Source: Pseudophaeobacter sp. EL27 (GTDB lineage: Bacteria; Pseudomonadota; Alphaproteobacteria; Rhodobacterales; Rhodobacteraceae). From it: a stretch of 64,000 nucleotides of DNA. The notes beneath the pieces were generated by a model. The model was not told where the DNA came from. It saw nothing but the letters and a program-made list of their open reading frames with translations, and searched no databases. Numbering within the stretch: position 1 is the first letter of the stretch; each line of letters opens with the position of its first letter. Made by a program: the position numbers and the translations under genes. The stretch is from positions 133,775 through 197,774 of the forward strand of contig NZ_OMPQ01000015.1 of the NCBI RefSeq assembly GCF_900313025.1, given 5' to 3'. Below, piece by piece: positions 58,723-64,000 of the stretch.

Positions 58723-59442
58723 TTGGCACGTAAAGGACGTGCAGCCCGTTTAAACGAACGGGCTGCATTTCGCCCCCCTACGGGGCGTTCGCTCGAGGAA
58801 AGCTCCCTCACCGAACAGGGCCTGGCCGCCCCTGAAAAGAAACATGGCCGTATCCTCCTGATCGCCTGTGGCGCCCTGGCGCGCGAGATCCTTGCCATCA
58901 AGGAGATCAACGGGCTGGATCACATCGACCTCACCTGTCTGCCTGCAAAACTACATCTATATCCCGATCAGATCACGACTGCGGTGGAAGGCGCTGTGCG
59001 AAAGCACCGCAATACCTATGATCAGATCTGCGTAGTCTATGCCGATTGCGGCACTGGCGGTGCATTGGAACAAAAATGCACCGAACTGGGCGTGGAAATG
59101 GTGGCAGGGCCGCATTGCTATTCCTTCTTTGAGGGCAATGAGGTCTTTGCTGAACACGCTGAGGCCGGAGAGATCACCGCCTTTTATCTGACTGATTTTC
59201 TGGTGAAGCAGTTTGATGCCTTTATCTGGAAGCCCATGGGGCTGGATAAAAACCCGGAACTGCGGGGGATGATCTTTGGCAATTACACCAAACTGGTCTA
59301 CCAATCCCAGCTCTCGGACCCTGCCCTCCTGGAAAAGGCCCGCGACTGCGCCACGCGCATGGGGCTAGAGTTTGAGCACCGTCACACTGGCTATGGCGAG
59401 CTGCAAGATGCCTTGCTGCACTGGGGCAAGCCCAAAGCCTGA
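58723..59442 (+). CDS. DUF1638 protein linked to the corrinoid protein
   Basis: A 239-residue protein (from TTG 58723) with LLIACGALAREILAIKEI, VVYADCGTGGALEQKCTEL, MVAGPHCYSFFEGNE and FLTDFLVKQFDAF-type blocks; conserved Cys and His suggest metal or cobalt binding. The function of DUF1638 is unknown, and its repeated nearness to corrinoid proteins hints at maturation or reactivation. The start is doubtful: only TTG 58723 is available in frame, just 1 base after the corrinoid gene's stop, and a strong hairpin (58741-58766) then lies within the first 15 codons. The family sequence proper seems to begin near residue 40. Confidence 0.75.
   Translation: MARKGRAARLNERAAFRPPTGRSLEESSLTEQGLAAPEKKHGRILLIACGALAREILAIKEINGLDHIDLTCLPAKLHLYPDQITTAVEGAVRKHRNTYDQICVVYADCGTGGALEQKCTELGVEMVAGPHCYSFFEGNEVFAEHAEAGEITAFYLTDFLVKQFDAFIWKPMGLDKNPELRGMIFGNYTKLVYQSQLSDPALLEKARDCATRMGLEFEHRHTGYGELQDALLHWGKPKA
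58741..58766 (+). repeat. Perfect 10-bp hairpin after the corrinoid gene
   Basis: GCAGCCCGTT and AACGGGCTGC are separated by 6 bases and followed by ATTTCG. It is placed like an attenuator or terminator between the corrinoid gene and the bulk of DUF1638. Confidence 0.7.
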
Positions 59443-59478
59443 GGCAACGATGGTCGCTCAGGCTTTGAACTCAGCGTT

Positions 59479-60108
59479 TTAGGCTGGCACCTTCTGATTT
59501 AGGCTCTCCAACGCTTTGGCTTCAAATGCTTCCAGCGCGTCACTGTCCTGCGCCTTTGCGACCCGCGCGACCCAATCCTTGACCACAGTGATCTCCGGCA
59601 TCAGATGCGGCGCCCAGAGGAAAGCAGAAGACATGATCAAATCGGCCAAGGACAGCTCATCACCCAGCAGATAGGGCTGATCCTTCAAGCCACTTTCCAG
59701 CTGCGCACCAACCTCGGTCATGGAGCGGAAAGTACCAACAAGCGCCGGATGATCGAGCCCGGCGAACTGCGCCACCAGCGCCGGTTCCAGCACACCACCA
59801 TAATAATACATCCAAGACAGATAACCCCCACGCCCCTTGCTACCAGGCTTGGGGCTTAGGGGCTGGCCAAACAGCTCATCCAGATACATCATGATGGCGC
59901 CACTCTCGCGAATGGTCTCTCCCTCATCGGTGATCAAAAAGGGCACTTTGCCCTCCGGGTGGGCATTCATCGGATCCTTGCGACCGGAGCCATCGTTTTT
60001 GATGACATCCACGCAGATCACCTCAACCTCATCGAGCTTACCCATCAGCATCAGCTGAGAGATGACACGGGAGGAGCGGCTGTGGGGAGAATGGTAGAGC
60101 TTTGGCAT
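59479..60108 (-). CDS. Glutathione S-transferase family protein
   Basis: A 209-residue two-domain protein. The thioredoxin-like N-terminus (KLYHSPHSRSSRVISQLM, with a Ser/Arg pair at the usual catalytic place; HPEGKVPFLITDEGETIRESGAIMMYL with the cis-proline and ES glutathione-binding motif) precedes an all-helical C-terminus (LGDELSLADLIMSSAF). It would conjugate or reduce with glutathione; the substrate is unknown. Divergent from the WYL regulator, which may control it. Confidence 0.88.
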   Translation of the reverse strand: MPKLYHSPHSRSSRVISQLMLMGKLDEVEVICVDVIKNDGSGRKDPMNAHPEGKVPFLITDEGETIRESGAIMMYLDELFGQPLSPKPGSKGRGGYLSWMYYYGGVLEPALVAQFAGLDHPALVGTFRSMTEVGAQLESGLKDQPYLLGDELSLADLIMSSAFLWAPHLMPEITVVKDWVARVAKAQDSDALEAFEAKALESLNQKVPA

Positions 60109-60204
60109 TTTGAGTGAACCTTTCGGGTTTTGGGTTGTCGATGAGGGATGTATGACGCTACCCTCCTGCCAATTTCTGTCAGGAGTAGATGCCTAGGTTA
60201 CCTC

Positions 60205-60954
60205 ATGGCCAAATCCGATCGTCTCTTTCGTCTGCTGCACCTCATCCGGGGTTTGACACCACCTGTGACGGCCGCGCGGCTGGCCGCTGCGATGGAGGTG
60301 TCAGAGCGCACCATCTACCGCGATATCGACAGCCTGCGCGTCGCGGGTGCACGGATCGAAGGGGAAGCAGGGCTTGGCTACACCATGGTCGAGGACCCGG
60401 CCCTGCCGCCGCAGGCCTTTACCCAGATCGAAATCGAAGCCCTGACGCTGGGACTGGCCGATGTGGGGCAGCGTGGAGACCGCGATCTGGCCCTGGCGGC
60501 CAATGATGCGCTGGTCAAGATTCTGGCCACTCTTCCCGAACGCCAGCAACGCCAGGCCATGCATGCGGTCAATCTGGTGCATCGCTTTACGGCACCTCAA
60601 GTCCCCACAATCGACATGACGCTCCTGCGCGAATCCATGTGGGCCGAAGAGGCGCTGGAAATTGGCTACCGGGATCAAAAAGAGGCCTATACCTTGCGGC
60701 GCATCTACCCTCTGGCCCTCTCCTACCATGACCGCGCGGTGATGCTGTTGGCCTGGTGCTGCAAACGCCGTGATTTCCGCATGTTTCATGTCACCCGGAT
60801 CGAGGGCTATGAAAAAACCGGCGAAAGCTATCGCCCACGCCGGGTGCCGCTGCTGCGGGAGTATATCGCCCATCTGCAGAACCGGGATCGGGTCAGATTG
60901 TACAAATCAAAGCAGGAGATCAGCCCTGTTCAGGACACAGGCCTGTCAGATTAA
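60205..60954 (+). CDS. YafY-type HTH/WYL transcriptional regulator
   Basis: A 249-residue regulator. N-terminal HTH (RLAAAMEVSERTIYRDIDSL, residues 22-42), then the WYL sensor domain (YRDQKEAYTLRRIYPLALSYHDRAVMLLAWCCKR), where the W-Y-L set is changed to an R-IYPLAL and AWC form as in the YafY group. WYL domains bind nucleotides or nucleic acid. The start is ATG 60205; the frame is open to 60148. It is divergent from the GST gene and ends overlapping sufE by 4 bp. Confidence 0.87.
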   Translation: MAKSDRLFRLLHLIRGLTPPVTAARLAAAMEVSERTIYRDIDSLRVAGARIEGEAGLGYTMVEDPALPPQAFTQIEIEALTLGLADVGQRGDRDLALAANDALVKILATLPERQQRQAMHAVNLVHRFTAPQVPTIDMTLLRESMWAEEALEIGYRDQKEAYTLRRIYPLALSYHDRAVMLLAWCCKRRDFRMFHVTRIEGYEKTGESYRPRRVPLLREYIAHLQNRDRVRLYKSKQEISPVQDTGLSD

Positions 60955-61361
60955 AGCTGGGCGGCGGCTGTTTCACGAATGCGTTCGATCATCGCCCGCA
61001 CCCCATTCGAGCGCTGCGCTGACAGATGCTCATTCAACCCCAATCGCTCCATCTCCGCACGGGCATCAACAGCCATAACCTCCGCCAGCGGCAGCCCATT
61101 GTAGAGGCTGCGCAGGACCGAGATCAAACCGCGCACGATAAGCGCATCGCTTTCGCCGTCAAAATGAAAGCGCCCCTCTTCGATTTTTGGGTGCAACCAG
61201 ACCTGGCTGGCACAGCCATCCACCTTAGTCGCAGACACTTTCAACGCCTCTTCCAGAGGCTCCATCGCCTTGCCCTGCTCAATCACATGGCGATAGCGAT
61301 CTTCCCAGTCTTCCAGGAATTCGAAGTCTTCAACAATCTCTTCAAATGCGGCGCTGGCCAT
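60951..61361 (-). CDS. sufE: Cysteine desulfuration protein SufE
   Basis: A 136-residue sulfur acceptor for the SufS desulfurase in iron-sulfur cluster assembly. FEEIVEDFEFLEDWEDRYRHVIEQGK is the N-terminal helix; the active-site cysteine is in TKVDGCASQVWL; and SVLRSLYNGLP and RAMIERIRE complete the fold. It stands alone, without other suf genes in view. Confidence 0.93.
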   Translation of the reverse strand: MASAAFEEIVEDFEFLEDWEDRYRHVIEQGKAMEPLEEALKVSATKVDGCASQVWLHPKIEEGRFHFDGESDALIVRGLISVLRSLYNGLPLAEVMAVDARAEMERLGLNEHLSAQRSNGVRAMIERIRETAAAQL

Positions 61362-61499
61362 GATGGGGAGTCCCCTCGTTTGTGACGGAAATCAGCACTG
61401 CAGCACCTATGCCGCCTGCCCATGTTTTTCAACAGCTTTTCAAGCGCCGTACAATCAGGTAACCACAATCAACCAGAGTTAAAAGACGGGCGGGACGAC

Positions 61500-62015
61500 A
61501 TGCGCAAATCCTTGGCACTCATCTTGGCGGGCACGCTTGTACTTGCAGGCTGCGGCGGATGGAGTGATTCACGTATCAACCCAGGCAACTGGTTCGGTAA
61601 ATCGAGATCCACACCCGTTGCTGCGACAAGCGCCGAAGTCACCAATCCGCTGCTCCCTGACCAAGGGCGCAAAAGCATCTTTGCCCGTGCAGACAAAGAA
61701 GATCTGAGTGTTCCGGTCGCAACGATCAGCGACTTGCGGGTTGAGCCCACTCCAAACGGAGCGATCATCCATGCCACTGGTATTGCCTCGCGACAGGGCG
61801 CTCATGAGGTGGAATTACGTTTGGTTCCGGATGCTGCGGAGAACACGCTGGAATACACCCTGCATGTTCTCTACCCAGTAGACCCGACCCCAGCCGGGAG
61901 CGCACACAGCCGCACCGTGCAGGCGGCGGTTACGATTTCTGAACAGAGCCTACGTGGCATTCGTACCATCCGTGTCAGCGGCGCCGAAAACGCCCGTGAA
62001 ACACGCCGTCGCTAA
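61500..62015 (+). CDS. Hypothetical lipoprotein
   Basis: A 171-residue protein whose first 20 residues (MRKSLALILAGTLVLAGCGG) are a lipoprotein signal with lipobox L-A-G-C, cleaved before Cys18. The mature part has a Gly/Asn-rich turn, then a beta-rich region (ISDLRVEPTPNGAIIHATGI) and an Arg-rich end (ARETRRR). No family name is certain; similar proteins are common in roseobacters. The start at 61500 gives a proper signal; the frame is open to 61422. Confidence 0.75.
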   Translation: MRKSLALILAGTLVLAGCGGWSDSRINPGNWFGKSRSTPVAATSAEVTNPLLPDQGRKSIFARADKEDLSVPVATISDLRVEPTPNGAIIHATGIASRQGAHEVELRLVPDAAENTLEYTLHVLYPVDPTPAGSAHSRTVQAAVTISEQSLRGIRTIRVSGAENARETRRR

Positions 62016-62042
62016 CTTCGCATCGCGAAGCTGTAGCTTAAG

Positions 62043-62081
62043 ACAAAGCCCAGAGCCGGTAATTTCGGCTCTGGGCTTTGT
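62043..62081. terminator. Bidirectional terminator between the lipoprotein and rnd genes
   Basis: A perfect 16-bp inverted repeat (ACAAAGCCCAGAGCCG with CGGCTCTGGGCTTTGT, 7-base loop) lies between the converging genes. T residues following it are few, but the stem is long and the location is right. Confidence 0.7.
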
Positions 62082-62194
62082 TGATTCTAGTGACCGATAA
62101 TTCAGAGAGGGTCGTGTAGAGCATCGGAAGCTGACTCAATCAGCCCGCAGCTTGAACCCGTCAACAGAGACTACATATCCCCCAGGCGCAGTAA

Positions 62195-63352
62195 TTACAG
62201 GGCAACCACTTTGACCGACTGCCCCTTGGCGGCCAGGGCGATTTCACCATTGCACAGACGCAGCGCGTCCTCGCCAAAGACCTCATGACGCCAGCCCGTC
62301 AAGGCCGCCACGTCGCGCTCACCTGCGGCGATGGCATCCAGATCAGCGCTGGGGGCGATAAGTTTGGCTGCCACACCGGCAGATTCGGTCTTGGCCTTCA
62401 ACAGTACCCGCAGCAGATCAGCCAGCGCCGGGTTAACCTGCAGCTTTTCCCGGCTGCGATCCATTTTGGGATGTTTGTCTGCCGGGCAATTCATCCCCTT
62501 GGCAACTGCTTGCAGAATGCCCTCTGCGATGACACCTTTGCGGGCCTCACGCAGCAACAGGCGCGATCCGCCAAGATCAGCTCCGGTGCGTGGCTTGGTC
62601 GAAGCGAGTTCTACCAATGCATCGTCTTTGAACACCCGGTTACGCGGCACGTTGTTGCTCTGGGCATAGTCCTCACGAAAGGCCGCCAATTCACGTACTA
62701 CGGCGAGAAATTTCCCGGAAGAGGTTCGGGTTTTCACCCGGCGCCAGGCCTCTTGCGGCTGAATATTATAGGTCGCAGGATCGGTGAGCACCTGCAACTC
62801 TTCGGAAACCCAATGCGAGCGGCCACTGCGCTCCAGATCGGCGGCCAGATATTCATACACCCGGCGCAGATGGGTGACATCGGCCAGCGCATAGGCCTGC
62901 TGGGCTTCACTTAGGGGGCGACGGGACCAATCGGTAAAGCGCGAGCTTTTGTCGACGCCTTCCTTGACGATCTTGCGCACCAGAGTTTCATAGCCAACCT
63001 GATCGCCAAAGCCGCAGACCATGGCCGCAACCTGAGTGTCAAACAGCGGCTTAGGAAAAACATTGGCATCCACCCAGAAGATCTCCAGATCCTGCCGAGC
63101 GGCATGGAATACCTTGACCACGGATTCATCGCGAAACAGCTCATACAGCGGTTCCAGCGACAGCCCATCCGACAGCGGGTCCACCAGCACGGCATCGTTT
63201 TCACCATCGCCGGAAAAGGCGATCTGGATCAGGCAGAGCTTGGAGTAATAGGTACGTTCGCGCAGAAACTCGGTATCGACCGTCACGTAGGGGTAATTTG
63301 CGGCTTCTTCACAAAAGGCCTGCAGCTCGTCGGTGGTGGTCAGAGTTTTCAT
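62195..63352 (-). CDS. rnd: Ribonuclease D
   Basis: A 385-residue 3'-5' exoribonuclease of the DEDD family, active in tRNA end processing. Exo I is VTVDTEFLRERTYYSKLCLIQ, Exo II is VVKVFHAARQDLEIFW, and Exo III is in the AYALADVTHLRRVYEYL region; the HRDC helical domain has FLAVVRELAAFREDYAQSNN and VPRNRVFKDDALVELAST. Full length. Confidence 0.93.
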   Translation of the reverse strand: MKTLTTTDELQAFCEEAANYPYVTVDTEFLRERTYYSKLCLIQIAFSGDGENDAVLVDPLSDGLSLEPLYELFRDESVVKVFHAARQDLEIFWVDANVFPKPLFDTQVAAMVCGFGDQVGYETLVRKIVKEGVDKSSRFTDWSRRPLSEAQQAYALADVTHLRRVYEYLAADLERSGRSHWVSEELQVLTDPATYNIQPQEAWRRVKTRTSSGKFLAVVRELAAFREDYAQSNNVPRNRVFKDDALVELASTKPRTGADLGGSRLLLREARKGVIAEGILQAVAKGMNCPADKHPKMDRSREKLQVNPALADLLRVLLKAKTESAGVAAKLIAPSADLDAIAAGERDVAALTGWRHEVFGEDALRLCNGEIALAAKGQSVKVVAL

Positions 63353-63434
63353 ATATCACGACTTTTCTGGTGTTCTGGTCTAGTGGGCTGGCCATGGTGA
63401 TACGCCTTTGCCGCCCGCAATGCAAACCGCCAGA

Positions 63435-64000
63435 TCAGCCCTGCAGCAGCACCGGGGTGCGATCCCCCGCAGCAAAGCGCCGCAGCACTGCCGGATAGAG
63501 CCGATGCTCCTGCACCAAGACCCGCGCCGCCAGGTCTTCTGGGGTGTCGCCGGGCAAAACAGGCAGTCGCGCCTGCCCCAGAATGGGCCCGTCATCCAGC
63601 GCGGGCGTGACCTCATGCACGGTGCAGCCATGTTCGCTATCGCCAGCCTCCAGCGCCCGCGCATGGGTGTGCAGGCCTTTGTATTTGGGCAGCAGCGAGG
63701 GGTGAATATTCAGCATGCGACCCTGAAACGGCGTCACAAACCCCGCGGTCAGCACCCGCATGAACCCAGCGAGACAGACGATATCGGCGCCCGCCTCCAG
63801 AATCGGTTTAATCAGCTCAGCCTCAAAAGCGGCGCGATCGCCCTTGAAGGGGCGGTGATCTATCGCCGCCGTGGCAATCCCCGCAGCCGCGGCCTTTTTC
63901 AGCCCCCCTGCTTCGGCGTCATTTGACAGCACCAGACAGGGGCGGGCCGGATGGTCGCCAGTCATGCTCTCGATCAGCGCCACCATATTGGAGCCGCCGC
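63435..64000 (-). CDS. purN: Phosphoribosylglycinamide formyltransferase, truncated by the window edge
   Basis: The C-terminal 187 or so residues of PurN, which formylates GAR in purine synthesis. GGSNMVALIES at the edge is the start of the phosphate-binding loop, so only some 10 N-terminal residues are missing beyond 64,000. Active-site residues are present: IHPSLLPKYKGL (Asn just before, His) and VHEVTPALDDGPIL with the catalytic Asp. purM usually precedes it, which would be further right. Confidence 0.93.
   Translation of the reverse strand, partial: GGSNMVALIESMTGDHPARPCLVLSNDAEAGGLKKAAAAGIATAAIDHRPFKGDRAAFEAELIKPILEAGADIVCLAGFMRVLTAGFVTPFQGRMLNIHPSLLPKYKGLHTHARALEAGDSEHGCTVHEVTPALDDGPILGQARLPVLPGDTPEDLAARVLVQEHRLYPAVLRRFAAGDRTPVLLQG

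Noticed and set aside
1-64000. CRISPR arrays or insertion sequences
   Set aside because: No regularly spaced direct repeats and no transposase with terminal inverted repeats were seen; mobility in the window rests on serine recombinases.

Overview
The window fits the Roseobacter group of the Rhodobacteraceae (Alphaproteobacteria), close in gene content to Phaeobacter or Ruegeria. Supporting signs are a DMSP demethylase/acrylyl-CoA reductase operon (dmdA-acuI), a circularly permuted two-piece tmRNA with the tag ANDNRAPVALAA, the trgA-trgB-cysK tellurite locus, a split methionine synthase (homocysteine methyltransferase plus separate corrinoid protein), an alphaproteobacterial SspB, and small alphaproteobacterial families (DUF1476, DUF4169, DUF1638). 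No sequence search was run; every family call comes from reading the translated sequence.

Positions 1-22,970 are a genomic island ending at a tRNA-Ser(GGA) gene. Its left part (1-5,912) is decayed: a frameshifted serine recombinase, a ParB-like gene with two internal stops and a RepB-like gene with stops and frameshifts. These are followed by an intact EPS-type MarR regulator and a GNAT acetyltransferase, a recombinase tail fragment and a small helix-turn-helix-like gene. The centre (5,965-17,795) is a long minus-strand defence locus: hsdM-hsdS-unknown gene, a scarred stretch with one small ORF, then a DUF262/DUF1524 (GmrSD-like) protein, hsdR, a HEPN-like protein and a DUF2971 protein. The right part has two orphan genes and two divergent large serine recombinases. 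The right-hand recombinase reads antisense straight through the tRNA-Ser gene, which marks the island boundary.

From 22,971 to 64,000 the sequence is GC-rich core chromosome. In order it holds a mechanosensitive channel coupled to cysK and trgBA; a class V aminotransferase; acuI-dmdA with a divergent GntR regulator and a repeated operator-like site; tmRNA with a readable promoter; chromate resistance genes and sspB; fumC-DUF4169-RHH; a hydrolase/cytochrome P450 pair; ccdA and tusA; rne; a DctB/DctD-like two-component pair whose regulator lacks the GAFTGA loop; and purC-purS-purQ. The last part carries DUF1476, an MprF-like protein, the homocysteine methyltransferase, a radical SAM gene under an evident LexA box, the corrinoid protein and DUF1638, then GST, a WYL regulator, sufE, a lipoprotein, rnd and the cut-off purN.

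Functional links: DmdA and AcuI serve the two fates of DMSP, demethylation and reduction of the acryloyl-CoA made by cleavage. The homocysteine methyltransferase and corrinoid protein together replace MetH, and a pterin methyltransferase and activator would lie outside the window. tmRNA and SspB supply the tag and the tag-delivery adaptor for ClpXP.
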